Positions 45,731-58,235 of a stretch of DNA of 64,000 nucleotides are shown here, in pieces. The position numbers and the translations under genes were made by a program. Positions within the stretch are counted from its first letter, which is position 1. Each line of letters opens with the position of its first letter. The notes beneath the pieces are model-generated. The model was not told where the DNA came from. It saw only the letters and a program-made list of their open reading frames with translations, and searched no databases. This DNA is from Ehretia macrophylla (Eukaryota > Streptophyta > Magnoliopsida > Boraginales > Ehretiaceae), in assembly GCA_037974665.1 (NCBI GenBank), contig CM075780.1:55283594-55347593 (forward strand), in the 5' to 3' direction.

Positions 45731-46443
45731 TATATTCTTGGGATCAAGCTTCTGCGTGATTGTAGAAATAAGACACTAACATTATCCCAGTCTTCATGCA
45801 TTGAGAAGATTCTTGTCAAGTTTAGCATGCAAGACTCGAAGAAGGGTTAGTTACCTTTTAGGCATAGAGTACCTCTATCCAAGGATCAGTATCCGAAGAT
45901 ACCTAATGAGATAGAAAGCATGGAGAAGCTTCCATATGCTTCGGCTGTTGGTAGTCTCATGTATGCAATGTTATACACAAGACCGGACACCTGCTTTACT
46001 GTAGGCATGGTCAGCAGATATCAGTCGAACTAGGATCAGCTCATTGGGTCGCAGTAACGCACATATTCAAGTATCTCTAGAGAATGAAGAACTATGTATT
46101 AGAATACCATGTAAACGATTCGATATCGTTTAGCTTATACAAGACTTAGATTTTCAGACTAATAAAGATTCCAAAAAGTCCACTTGTGCATAAGTCTTGA
46201 CTCAGTCAGACAAAATAGTCAGTGGGGCTATAGCATAATATAAGAAACCTAGGAATTACAGAAAAAAGGCAGACATATAAAGACAAAGTACCATTTAATC
46301 CGAGAGTAACGAGGGGATATAGTGGTAGAACAAATTGTCTCAACTAGTAACCTAGCAAATCCAATTACCAAGACTCTTACAGAGAAAGTATTCTTAACAT
46401 GTGAAGAGTCTATAGGTCTAGGGATAGATAGTAGTGACCTTTA
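45731..46443 (+). pseudogene. Copia RT end and RNase H remnant
   Basis: After a stop, VNYILGIKLLRDCRNKTLTL, then YASAVGSLMYAMLYTRPDTC (connection) and an RTKNYVLEYHVNDS-like stretch follow, as in plant copia RNase H. Later parts are shifted, and no complete RNase H active site can be read. Confidence 0.8.
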
Positions 46444-46458
46444 GTGCAAGTAGGAGTA
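46444..46458 (+). other. Polypurine tract of the copia element
   Basis: GTGCAAGTAGGAGTA directly before the 3' LTR, a weakened form of the usual AAGTGGGAGA-type tract. Confidence 0.6.
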
Positions 46459-48358
46459 TGTTGGGACAAGTATGCCTAAAAGCTCGCTGAACGTGACATT
46501 TCAGTTATATTGTATACGTGTTTGTGATTATTAGTATTAATGAAAGCATTCATTTATATACTCTATCTCATTTATGTGTAATTACTAGTATAGAGGACCT
46601 TGAACCATAAGTGAATAACTTAGGTCCATGGTGTCCCAACACAGAAGGTCTAAGTCATAGACAATTGGGTTTTAGAATCAGTTCATAACCGATTGATGGA
46701 GTTGGGCGCTTCATTAAGGTCTAGGTTATAGTGAGTTAGTCTTCTGTGAAGGATGACCTGCCTTGGTCATTGGTAGGTTTTCGGACTAAGCCTCACTAGT
46801 GTGTGTATCGCATATTGAATGAGCCACTGAGGTATGATCTCTCCAAGAGGTACTACCAAAGATAGAGATCAATACATATCTTATATTGCTAAGTGATCAG
46901 TATTCTTAATCTTGAGCATATGTGGATGAATTGACGAAATCAGGTTCATGTGCTTTAATGCACTATGGGTAAGACCTTTGTTGTGGGTTAAGAACTCTGT
47001 GTGTTGGGCATATGGGTTTGACTAGTTAGGACGTGCATATGCAATATAGAATCTACGTCGTCGCGTGACGAAATAATCGCTCCCTTGTGATTATCCAGTG
47101 AATCATCCAAATATAAGCTTAGTGGTATGCTCTAGGAATATATCGGATATCTGGGTTGAGGGTCGCTCTCTAAGTCAAGTGTTCCATATCTTCTGGATGG
47201 TTCCTTAAAGGATTTAGATGTCTCAAGGAGAAGATGCAATCAAGAAAGAGATAGTACATGGAAAGTCTTTCTTGTTTGAAAGTGTTACATGGAGGGATAT
47301 TTTGGTCATTATGCTTAGTAGGTCATAGACAAAGGCCATAGTTAGTATGACAAGCTTCTGCATTCAGCAGTAAACATCTTGGAGTGCACCCATGACTTTT
47401 TAATGGAATAAGGCAGGTTAAAAATCCTAAATGTGCTATAGGGATTAGTACGGGCATTTTGGTCTTTTTAGTTATGAAGTTTTTTATGTCTTTTGGTCCC
47501 TCTTCTAGCCTATTTCATTTTAGATGTTTGTTAAAGTTTTCTAATTGCTTATTGTGTATTTAAAGTTGCTAAATTAAAGTATTCAGTTGCAACTAAGTAT
47601 CCTAGTTAGGAGTATTTCTTATTTGGATAGGTTGAGCACAGTTTGGAAACTAGCAAATAATTAATTAGCAAAATAATACATGGACTCAGCTACTTGGGCC
47701 TAGTTGGCACCTAGCCCACCTAGGCCATGGTCCACATGTGTAAATGAGAGTAGATAGAAGAGTTAATGGTTTAATTTAATATTCTATTGAGCTAGCATAG
47801 TCCAAAGGTACATAGGATTAGATTATGGGCTTGGAATTCAAATCCTATTTCTTCTAAGATTAACTACTAAGGCTATTCCATATCTATAAATAGAGCTCAT
47901 CTTTCACCTCCATAATTCACACATCTCGCTCAAGAAAAGGAAGAAGAAAAAGCTCTCTCCCACTTTCTGTCTAGTTGTTTCACACGAGTTAGGCTAGGAA
48001 AAATACAAGAGAAGAATCCCACAATTTTTCATCATCTAAGAGAAGAAAGAAGGTCATAGAGGAGAAGATCAAAAGTTCTTTAGGTCCTAGGCGCGTAGAT
48101 CTTCAAGAAGCAAGTACGTAATCAAGTTTTGTGTATCTCGTTAAGTTTTCTACACTAACGAGTTAAGGTAACAAAACTATCTCTTGCTGGAATTTATTCT
48201 TTATGAATTGTTCTTACACATGTTCTTAGAGTTCTTGCAATAATTTATCTTAGAACTTGTGGTTTGATCCTAGATTAGCATGCTATCAAGTTTCTATTGC
48301 GTTTATATGCTTTAAAATTTTTAAACACTATAGTATATCTAGGTAGAATGCACCTTCA
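46459..48358 (+). repeat. 3' LTR of the copia element
   Basis: Starts TGTTGGGACAAG and ends CACCTTCA; 1900 bp. TATAAATAG at 47885-47893. Followed by CTTCAAAG. Differs from the left LTR by substitutions and around 47090-47160, where the left LTR has a shorter, duplicated sequence. Confidence 0.92.
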
Positions 48359-48681
48359 CTTCAAAGAATAAATGATAAACTACAACCGAAAATTGTAACT
48401 TCATGTAAAATCTAGCATGCCATGCCCAAAGTTAAATAATAGGGCAATAAAATCTCTTTCAAATTCTTTTTTCCTTGTGTCCGCAGGTGTCTAAGGATGC
48501 AATAGTTAAGGTTTAAATTTGAAATTCATAGATATTCATATGAATAATAGACACATTAGCATAAGTGATAGGGGTATCCATTAAGGTTTGACATTTATAA
48601 GAGATAAATGATAGGTAATCAGATATGTTTTGGCAATAGACAATAAAAAAAAAAATCAAAACCTTAAAATTTGATTATTAA

Positions 48682-48689
<8 letters not shown>

Positions 48690-48764
<75 letters not shown>

Positions 48765-48802
48765 GGTGTGTGTGGGGGGGGTGTGTGTGTGTGTGTGTGT
48801 GT
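48690..48802. repeat. (TA)n-(TG)n compound microsatellite
   Basis: About 70 bp of TA followed by TG repeats with an internal G run. The preceding 150 bp (words GGGGTATCCATTAAGG, GATATGTTTTGGCAATAGAC) resemble the window's hAT-like repeats. Confidence 0.9.
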
Positions 48803-48864
48803 TTTTTTATTTTTATTTTTATTAATTTGGATTTTTGTACTAATTAATTAATATTATGTTTCTT

Positions 48865-49830
48865 TTGGAGCATGTTTTCTCTCATCTATATATGAATTTG
48901 TATATATAAGGTCCATTGAACAAGTAAACGACTTGGTTATGTGGTAATTACGTACAGAAGGTTCAAGTCATAATAACTTGTTCTCATAAACTTACTTCAT
49001 AATAGAGTAATAGGGAGTTAGACATTTCACTATCGTATAAGTTATAGTGGAAAAGTCTCTTATATGTGGGGTGATTTGCTTTAGACATTGGAGGTCTTTT
49101 CGGACTTGTCTAACTAATGCATGTCTCATGCATTGAACATGACCACTATAGATGTGTGTGATCTCTAAAATAGTACTATTAGTGTATAGAGATCAAATAC
49201 ACCTATAGCTACTAAGTGGCCTATTCTCTAAATCTTGATTGTGGATTAACTGACAATGTCAGTTTCTTATACTTTGAGTTATCATGGGTGAGATCCTATG
49301 CTATGGATCAACAACTCTGTGGCTTGGGTATCTGGCTTTGATTAGTTGGGACATAGAAATGTAATATAGAATCTATAACGTAATCACTTTCTTAGAGTTA
49401 TCTAGTTGATCTTCATAAATCTATATCTAGTGACGTAGTCGTTTGGACTATGTCATTCCTTAGGTCAAGTGATAGTGTCATATAGATGGTTAGTTTATAG
49501 ATTAAATGTTTTTTAGGATGATAAATAAGTGATAGTACAGGCAAAAGACCTGTCTTGGTTATGAATCAACATAGAGGGGCATTTTGGTCATTTTACTTAG
49601 TAGGTCGAAGACAAAAATATAGTAATTGTGATAGAGTGCAACTATAACTTTGTAGTGGAATGAGTTAGGGTTAAAGTGGTCCAAATACAACTAGAACTAG
49701 TAAGGGTATTTCGATCAATTTTAAAGCTAGGGCATTTATATCTTTTGGTTCCTTTTCTAGCCACATTTCTATTACTAGTATGATTGCTAAATTTTACTAT
49801 ATGTAATATTTTTGGATTATGGAGACAACA
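48865..49830 (+). repeat. Diverged LTR related to the copia element
   Basis: Colinear with the copia LTRs over about 900 bp: ATAAGGTCCATTGAACAAGT (cf. TAGAGGTCCTTGAACCATAA), CTCATGCATTGAACATGACC, TAGTGTATAGAGATCAA, GTGAGATC..ATGCTATGG, AGAGGGGCATTTTGGTCATT, ACTTAGTAGGTCGAAGACAA. Much older; no internal region, so a solo or truncated LTR of a sister family. Confidence 0.75.
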
Positions 49831-49995
49831 TTTGAGGAATCTTAGTAGAGATAATATTGAGACATTTTTAGAATCAGCATTTGAGGAATCTTATTATCCT
49901 ACACGGTTGCTAAGTAGGGGTTGAGGAACATGAAGGTGTTTGGCGTTTGGGGGGTTTGAGGGAGTATGTTAGGGAAAGGGGTGGGGGACTATGGC

Positions 49996-51706
49996 CACTA
50001 CAAGAAAACATCCCTGAGGCTACAAAAAATGGCTACGAAATCCAGCTTTGTAGCCAATTTGCAAAGTCTGGCGACGAAATAAAATCTTTCGTCACCATTT
50101 TGTAGCCAAAATGCGCGAAAAAATTTTCCTCCAAAAAAAATTACATTTGGTCACCATATGGTCGCCACACAGCGACAAAATGGCGGCCAAAATCGATAAT
50201 TATTATTTAATGGCAACTTTGTCGCCAATGGGCAACCGTATGACGACCATTATCATTACTTTTTTTTCATTACGCAGTTACAAACAAATCAATGAGAAAA
50301 AATAACTATAAAATAAAAAAGCGAAACATTTGTCGCCATGTGGTCACCCTCTCGCCACCCCCGGGCGACCAAAGTTGTTAATATTTCTTTAAAATAAATT
50401 TTAAAAAAACAAAATGAAAAAAATAAATAAAATAACGTTTTGTCGCCCTTCGATCGCCATATGGGTGACCTAAAAGCGACCAATATTATTTATTTCTTTT
50501 AAAAAAATTACAAGAAAATCAAAATAATTATTAAATAAATAATTAAAAAGTTGGTCACCCTTTGGTCGCCCCTTGGCGACAACCTTGCTACAAAATTCAT
50601 TTAATTTTTTATAAGAAATTATAAACCATCATTGCTATTGGCGACTAACCAATTCTATCTTTTACTTGAGATTTCGTAGCCCCGTGGTAGCTATTGGCCA
50701 CTAAATGGCGACACAAAGTAAATATGTTGTAGATCTATGGTCGCCAATGGCTAACAAGGGGCTACGAACCTCCATATTTATAAGAAAGTAGATTGATTTA
50801 GAACCAAAGAATTTATAATAACAAATATATTATAAGTTTGTACTACATTTATTTTTCTTTGATTGAAAATATATTTTAAGGTCTATTTAATGGTATGGGT
50901 TGTGTATTTAAGATATAAGGCCATAAAATTGAATTAATGATTAATAGTTTTTATTATAACAAAAGTTAACAAAAGTAGGATGAATTAAATATAAAGTCTA
51001 AAACAATGAAGATTTTATCATTGTCATTAGTTTTTACACATCAATCAAATTCTAACATTTACATTAATATCAAGGAATTAATTTGAATTGAAGAATGACA
51101 ATAATGAAAGGGAATATATAACTTAGAAGCGTAATTTAAAACAAAAAAGTTGAATATATAAAACCAATTCTATCTTTTGCATGAGAGTTCGTTGCCATGA
51201 GGTCGTCATTGGCCACCTAATAGCAACAAAAAAAAAATATTTTGTCGCTCTTTGGTAGCCAATGACCACCAAGGGGATACAAACCTCCATATTCATAAAA
51301 AAATAGATTGATTTAAAATAAAAGAATTTATAATAATAAATATATTATAAGTTTGTGCTAAATCTATTTTCTTTTGATTGAAAATATATTTTAAGGTTTA
51401 TTTAATGGAATGGGTTGTGTATTTAAGATATAAGACCATAAAATTGAATTAATGATTAATAATTTTTACTATAACAAAGTAGGATCAATTAAATCTAGTC
51501 TAAAACAATGAAGATTTTATCATTGTCATTAGTTTTTGCACATCAATCAAATTCTAACTTTCACATTAGTATCGAGGAATTAATCGGAATTGAAGAATGA
51601 CAATAATGAAAGGGAATATATAGCTTAGAAGCGTAATTTAAAATAAAAAAGTTGATTATATAAAACCAAATTTATCTTTTGCATAAGAGTTCGTCGCCCC
51701 ATGGTG
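49996..51706 (+). mobile_element. CACTA-type transposon end
   Basis: Begins CACTACAAGAAAA, the terminal repeat of plant CACTA (En/Spm) elements, followed by a subterminal region dense in GTCGCC/GGCGAC and GTAGCC/GGCTAC words (50020-50760), as expected for transposase-binding repeats. Tandem ~510-bp units follow. No matching opposite terminus and no transposase are found; similarity stops at 51706, so it is truncated. Confidence 0.7.
50647..51706 (+). repeat. ~510-bp tandem repeats in the first CACTA end
   Basis: Units 50647-51161 and 51162-51663 plus a partial third (51664-51706), each starting AACCAATTCTATCTTTT and carrying one block of GTAGCC/GTCGCC words followed by a conserved AT-rich body. 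Confidence 0.9.
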
Positions 51707-54062
51707 GGTGAGGGTTTGCGTGGAAGAGATTGGAGAAAGGGATCAGGAAGGAGCTATAGGGAAGAGGGGAGGGGGGAAGAGGGAGAAGGGATAAGGGGTA
51801 TTGGGGAAGTCAGGAAAGGGATGGCTTTAGGGGAAAGGGGTGCTAGATGGTAGGGTAGGGTGGATTTTTATATATGTTTAAAAGAATAAAAAGACCATAA
51901 TGTCTTTTAAGTTTAAGGTTTTGTTTGACAAAATTTTGATGTTATATATAAAGAAATTTGAATAAAATAAAATGTTCATGGAGTTTTGGCTTTAGATAAA
52001 AATTCATGAAGAAGAAATGACATTTGCTGTATCTTAATCTTGCACGAATTGATAGCCCACACCTTATTACGTGAGACTTACAACAGGATAGCATTAACAA
52101 CATAAAAGAGATATTTAAAAGCGGAATATGTCGTCATGTGAGTCATTTTCTGTTACAAAGGGCATTAGACTTGTGGCCATGATGTTGTTCGATCGAGAAA
52201 GGGGTGGGGGCTATGCACTAACAAAGCCATCGCAGAGTAAAACAAATTGAAATTGGAAAATGGAAGGGGGCTCCCTTGCTTTAGGGGCTCTTGTGATCGG
52301 AGTGGGGTGAATGAGTAACCAAAACGATGAACCAGCCTTACGTGGATGTCACAAATTTCGTGGCCACTCCACAAAAAAATGGTCACTATATATGGTTCCA
52401 TAAATTACTATATAGAGCGGATGTTACGGTACGTAGTGCATATATTTCCGCGAGGGGCATCTTTTTTGAAGATATGCTTCACGTAGAAACATTAATTTAT
52501 GTTGGTACATTTTCAGGAAAGCATAGAAAATGAAAAGATTACAAAACGACTTTTTTTCTTTTGTCACGCAATTCCTTCCATGGATCCCGTATTTTTGTCT
52601 TTTTCTTGTGGACATATGTAATCATGAGAACTGACTTTAAGACAACAAGGTCAGCTAGGTCTCTGACTCCAACTGTTAATGTGGAAACATCAAGCATGAA
52701 TCATGTCTTTGTTGAATTCGATAATATGCTATTGTTGTTTATAAAGATTACATGAAATAATTAGATAACGATTCATTCTTATTAAAGATTGAAGTTCAAA
52801 CTTATATTTTTGCATCCTAAACAATACTAGACTTTAGATTGACTTGAAACATACGTCAGAGCGCACCGCTGACTCCAACTATTAATAAGGAAACATCAAA
52901 CATGGAATCTTGTCATCATTTAATTCAAGAGTTAATATGTTATTGTTGTCTTTTAAGAGTTGGGTGAAGTGGTTTGGTAGTAACTCGTTATGATAAAATA
53001 CTTTGAATTCAAATCTATGTCATTCCATAACAATATTTGGATCTTAACTAACCTAAAATATGTGTTGGCGTGCGCCACTATATTACGAGATTTATAATTT
53101 AGTGTGAATTCAATGCGATTCTATCTAAAATGAGTTCTTCATTATTAAAAAAGAAAAAAAAAAAAAAAGAATATGCTAATGCTTCACGGTACTATCCCTA
53201 GTGATTAGTACTTTGAGCCAATCTTTGTCACTGAATATTCATTTCTCGGAAAATAAAAAGATTAGAAAAGAAAAATAATGGCCGTGAGGGATATAGATAA
53301 GCCGTTGTGGGATTCCACTTTGCACTATGAATTATTTTCAAACCATCAGGGAAGGTGATAAGTTGTATGTGCGATAACACATGATAAGATATTATATTCT
53401 TGTATGGTACATGGCCCCTATGCATTTCTTGAGAACTCATCAAGAGAATCGTAGAGATAAAAAACACATGTTGTGGTCTTGATGTTACGGTACGCATATA
53501 AGACGATATATAGCTTGGCATAAGATTGGCCATTCCCAGGTTAGTGGAGGGTTGCTTGGTTGATAAGGATTAATTAAAGCTTGACTATGACTGATCTAAG
53601 GTTATTATAATGTTGCATTTCCAATTAATTATGGGATATTAATCATCAGAATCTCCTTAATGAAATTAATACTGTTAAAGTGTAAAGCACTACTATATAT
53701 ATATATCCTAGTGGCAGTAACCACTTATAGATTTGTTATTCAAGATCAAAATGATTAAGACAGTATTGAATTCGTTGAACACTGTACGTACTAGAGTTTG
53801 GTGGTCCTTGTGAATGATGGTTAGCCCTGTTTGATTGAAATATCAAATAGTGAACTAAGGGGTCTATATATATATATATATATATATGTTTAATCTACAA
53901 GATAATCGATTATGTCATTGACATGAAAAAGTGGCATCAATATTCAGAAAGGTCTAACCCAAAGGGAAACATTTGAATCTTATACAATTATAAGAAATTT
54001 ATTCCCAGAAATTGGTAAGTCAGATTTTGCAAGACAAATAAATCAAATTAAAGGGGTTACTA
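51707..54062. other. Unassigned region
   Basis: A G/A-rich stretch (51710-51860) is followed by AT-rich DNA. Short open frames (for example 52327-52533) have no recognisable family. No RNA gene or element end was found. Confidence 0.4.
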
Positions 54063-54190
54063 ATATTTTGCCCCTTTAATCTATAGGCAGTGTAACGATT
54101 TACTTTTTAATACATTTTACCTTTCCATTAACATTTTGCTCCTTTAATCTCTAGGTAGTGTAACAATTTACTCTTTAATGCATTTTTTTA
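54063..54190. repeat. ~68-bp tandem duplication
   Basis: CCCCTTTAATCTATAGGCAG and TGCTCCTTTAATCTCTAGGTAG versions of the same unit at 54063 and 54131. Confidence 0.8.
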
Positions 54191-55349
54191 CCACCTAACA
54201 TCATTTCTGGTATTAGTCAATGAAAATGGTAGTCAAAATAGTATATTAAATTTAAATACACATAACGATTCTTGAGGGAAATAAGTTTTATGAATATACA
54301 TAATTACCCTCGAGGGAAATAAGTTTTACTTATCTTTATAACTAAGAATATAATATTATTGCATTATTTATAATTCCAGAATAAATAAAAGAAGCTTTTA
54401 TATGTCCTCTATCATGAAAACATCATAACTAATTTGATTATTGTACCTTCGATCGCCATCTATCAAAAATTTATTTCTTGTGCTTCTTTTTTTTTATTTA
54501 AATAAACACTTTTTCTAACAATGGAGTAATTTATTAAAGTGAGAATGAGCTTGTTTCCCTTGTAAGCTCTAAAGAAACTATCGTAAAAATAATAAATAAA
54601 TAACAATGGAATAATTATAAATAAAAGTATAATTAACCCTAAACTAAGTTTTATCAGATAGGTGAAGTTGATTATATGAGTGTGACGATACTATTTATTT
54701 TTGTCAAAAAACTCTTCAATGTAAGACAACTAAATAAAAAAATTCTTTCTTTTAATTTTTGTTGATCCACTCTCTTTCTTAAGCATTATATCTGTGTTCA
54801 ATGAACTCTCCCAATTCATGTAATGAAAACGATATCTGAACCCGGATTACACGTTAAACCAATTTGTTAGGTGGACATTTCCATGAATTTGCTAAAACAG
54901 AAAATGACAAAATGAAGAAATGATTGCTGTGATATCCACTTAGTAAAGACCGTCTTATATAGCTGCGTTGCAAATGCGTCTTAAAATTGCATCCTTATTG
55001 AATATTTTCTTTTGGGTGCGCGTGAATGGCAAGCATAAACTTTTGTTGCAGATAGGATGATCCTGATCAGGTTGATCATCTTTTTGACCTTTTGTAAGAT
55101 ATACACAGCACAAATCTCACTTTGTTAATATATATATATGTATGTGCTCGTGGGGTTTTTAGGAAGTTTGGATTTTTATTCCGATAGTAGAAAAAAATGA
55201 CTGCAAATTGTTCTAACCTCTATGCTTTTAGGGTCAACTACTGGCTTCCGAGTAGTCATCAAGGATTAAAGATCGGAGATCCAGCCCATGCACTCAAATG
55301 AAGATTTGAAAATTAAATGACAAGAGTGTAACCCCCTTTTAAATTTTAC
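54191..55349. other. Unassigned AT-rich DNA
   Basis: No gene or element recognised. A GAGGGAAATAAGTTTTA word is repeated at 54274 and 54312. Confidence 0.4.
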
Positions 55350-55390
55350 GAGTAATTGCCATTTACCCCCCTTAAGTTTTAGTTTAACAA

Positions 55391-55850
55391 CTTATTTGGA
55401 TTCGCAATATTAAAGGAAAGGAAAGGTAAAAGAGGGAATTTTCAATTTATTCCCTTGTTTGGATTGCAAATTTAGAGAAACGAAAGGTTATGGAGGGGTT
55501 CGAAAATCCATCTATTTCTTTTAATGAGAAGATTTTGCAATCCTTTCAAATTGGAGTGTTTTGGAGGGAAAGAAAATGTTTTGTATAAAAAGTCTCTTTT
55601 ATCCCTACATATCTCATGGTTATATAAAAAAAAGTGTACTTAAGTAATTTTGCATTTAAAATTATCCATTCTTTTAATTTTTTGCAATCCAAATAAGGTA
55701 ATTCCTTTCTTTCTCCAATCCAAAAAAAAATCATAAAATCATTTCATTTCCTTTCCACAATTAATTTTTTGCAATCCAAATAAGGTAATTCATTTCTTTT
55801 CTTTTATTTTTCTTCCTTCACTTTCCTTTCCTCTGTGCAATCCAAATAGG
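55391..55850. mobile_element. MITE with TTTGGATTGCAA-type ends
   Basis: Left TATTTGGATTCGCAAT, right GTGCAATCCAAATA, plus internal repeats of both (GTTTGGATTGCAAA near 55453; TTTGCAATCCAAATAAGG at 55680 and 55771). No coding frame. Confidence 0.5.
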
Positions 55851-56269
55851 GGGTAAAGCCCAAACTCCCCTATAAGTTTATATTTTTATCCAAATTCCCC
55901 CATGACATTTAAGTCTCCCAAACAAAGCTTTAAAGCAAAAGGGCATTTTGGACTTCTTATTTTGTAAAATGAATAATATTTGAAAACATAAAGAAACACC
56001 TCTAACCCATCCCATTCCATTTGCATGTTAAACTTAACCCCCTCTCCCCACCCCTAACCCAATAGCCTAAACCTCGTACCAATACCCTATGCCCTTTACC
56101 CAAACATACCCCACACCCAATACCTTTTACCTAAACCCACCCCATAACCTTACCCACAAGCCCCCTACCCACATGCCATATCCCACGCCCCAAGTTTGAA
56201 GCCAACAACCTCCCGGACACCACCATTACAACTCACCACCTCGCATACCCTTTTTTTTCATTTATGCAT

Positions 56270-56640
56270 GAATTTGTGTTGTATGTGTGCTGTAACTTTG
56301 TGCATATATGTGATAGGGTTGTGTGTGTGTGTGCATGATGAAGGGTGTGTATGCATGATTGTATGTGTGACTATGTGCATAAGTGGGTATACGTGCAAAT
56401 ATACAAATGACTGTGCATGTGTATGTGTGAGAGAGTGTGTGACTACGCATGTTTGTGAAAGAGTGTGTATGTATGTGTGTGTGAGAGAGATTGTGTATGA
56501 CTATGTGTATGTTGTGTGTAAGTATGCACATGTGTGACTGTGAGAGAGTATGTACATGTGTGTAATTGTGTGAGTATGTACATGTGTGTGACTATAAGAG
56601 TATCTGTGAAAGAGAGAGAGAGAGAGAGATGATTGAGAGT
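56270..56640. repeat. Imperfect (TG)n / (TGTATG)n tract
   Basis: Long run of TGTG, TGTATG and GAGAGA motifs. Open frames in both directions here are products of the repeat. Confidence 0.9.
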
Positions 56641-56839
56641 AAGAGAGGTTTTGATTATATTTTGTCATTTAGATTTGCTTGGTAGGGTTAAATGTCATAG
56701 GGGAAATTGGATAAAAGTAAGACTTCATTAGGAATCTGGGAATTGGATAAAAACTCATGGGGATAAATCGCATTTTCTTTAAATTTTAATATTCATAGTA
56801 AAGTCATAAGTAAAATGAATTAAGAATTGGCAATTACTC

Positions 56840-57619
56840 CATTAGAAAATAGTAGGGGAAGGGGGCAATACTAATCTTAATACAAGGCAAATTCCAACAA
56901 CTTTCCTATTTTTTTCTTTACATGTATAGAGTTTGGAGTTGTCTCCTTAGCTTTAGAGACCCTCTATTTCAGTTTTATTCCAATAGCCTCAGCACTTTTA
57001 GTCTATCTTTATTTTACGGACTTCCTATTTCAGTTTCGCTCCAACAATCCTTATTTTAAGGACTCCTTTGTTTTATTCAAATATATCTCTATTCTGATTA
57101 AACATACCATTTTACTTTTTTATTTAGATTTTTCATTTGCTAACGATTATGTTTTATTTTAATTATTAACACAATTTTCTAATAAAAATTTAAATTAATA
57201 TGATTTTTTCTTAATCGAAAAGACAGAATCAACTCAGCTAGAAATTCGTCATCAAACTTGAAGTCCCGTAAAGTAAATTTGTGTAGTATGAATTATTTAG
57301 TGAGTCCATCTATAAAACAAAAAGTTAAAACTAGAATAATTTAATTAACAAAAAAAAAAATAAATTAAGAAAAATTATAATTTAAACTAATATGACTTAA
57401 ACATAATTATAAAATTATAACAAGTTAAAAATTAAAAAAAAAATTATCATAGTATAAATAAGAAAAAATTTAGGTTATAAATATAATTTAATACTTTTAA
57501 CCCTAATTTTATAAACCTATACCACCTAACACCCTACCTCATTGGGGTGGGGGCAAGAAAAGGACAAAAAAAACATTAGCCCAAAAATCATTATCAGCCA
57601 TTTTCTTAAACCGTTCTTT
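56840..57619. other. AT-rich intergenic DNA
   Basis: No gene recognised; related CTCCTTAGCTTTAGAGACC / TTTACGGACTTCC stretches (56940-57070) look like a degraded short repeat. Confidence 0.4.
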
Positions 57620-58235
57620 TACTACAAGAAAACAGCGCTAGAGTGACGGAATTTTTTCGTAGTAAATTGGTTATTGCCAGGCTACGGATTTGCTACAGAA
57701 AAAAATTTCGTAGCCCAACAGTAGCCAACTTCGCCCCCGTTGAAATGGCGACAAAAATTTGCTACGGATTAGCTACGAAATATAATTTTAATTAATTAAA
57801 AAAATGAAAAATAATATTCCGTAGCCTAGCGGTGACAAATTTGCTATGGATTAGCTACAGATTATTTAATTAATTCGGTAAAAAAATTCATAAAAACGTC
57901 TGTAGCCATGCAGTGGCCAAATAGCCACGGATTGGCTACTGATAATAATTTTAATTAATAAAAAAATAAAAAATAATATTTTGTAGCCTAACTGTGGCAA
58001 ATTTACTATGGACTAGCTACATATTATTTAATTAATTCGGCAAAAAAATTCATAAAAAATTCAGTAGCCATGTAGTGGCCAATAGCCACAGATTGGCTAC
58101 GGACTATATATTATTCAAAAAATATTTTAAAAAAATAAATATAGATATTTTAATTAAATAGGAAAAAATAAAATAACAAAGTCCGTAGCCTATCTGTAGT
58201 CTCTAGCTACGGATGGGTTACAAAATTTGACTCTT

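Larger units (their letters stand above)
39180..48358 (+). mobile_element. Ty1/copia LTR retrotransposon, degenerate
   Basis: LTRs of about 1.85 and 1.90 kb (to 41010 and from 46459) enclose PBS, a 1.8-kb leader, gag, integrase, reverse transcriptase and RNase H remnants in the copia order, then the PPT. The first ~50-70 bp of the left LTR cannot be aligned to the right one, so the outer left end lies somewhere in 39110-39180 or was replaced. No intact reading frame remains. A target duplication could not be identified. Confidence 0.9.
55350..56839. mobile_element. TIR element (superfamily open) with nested MITE
   Basis: Perfect 12-bp inverted termini GAGTAATTGCCA (55350-55361) and TGGCAATTACTC (56828-56839). 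The flanking arms share words such as AACTCCCCTATAAGTTTATA on the left and a related inverse on the right. The interior is non-coding: a C-rich tract (56030-56220) and a TG-rich microsatellite (56270-56610). No target duplication recognised. Confidence 0.45.

Noticed and set aside
56030-56220. C-rich CCCTAACCC-like words as telomeric repeat
   Set aside because: No regular CCCTAAA periodicity; words are irregular.
56196-56537. Frames of 89-113 codons on both strands
   Set aside because: Produced by the TG-rich microsatellite.
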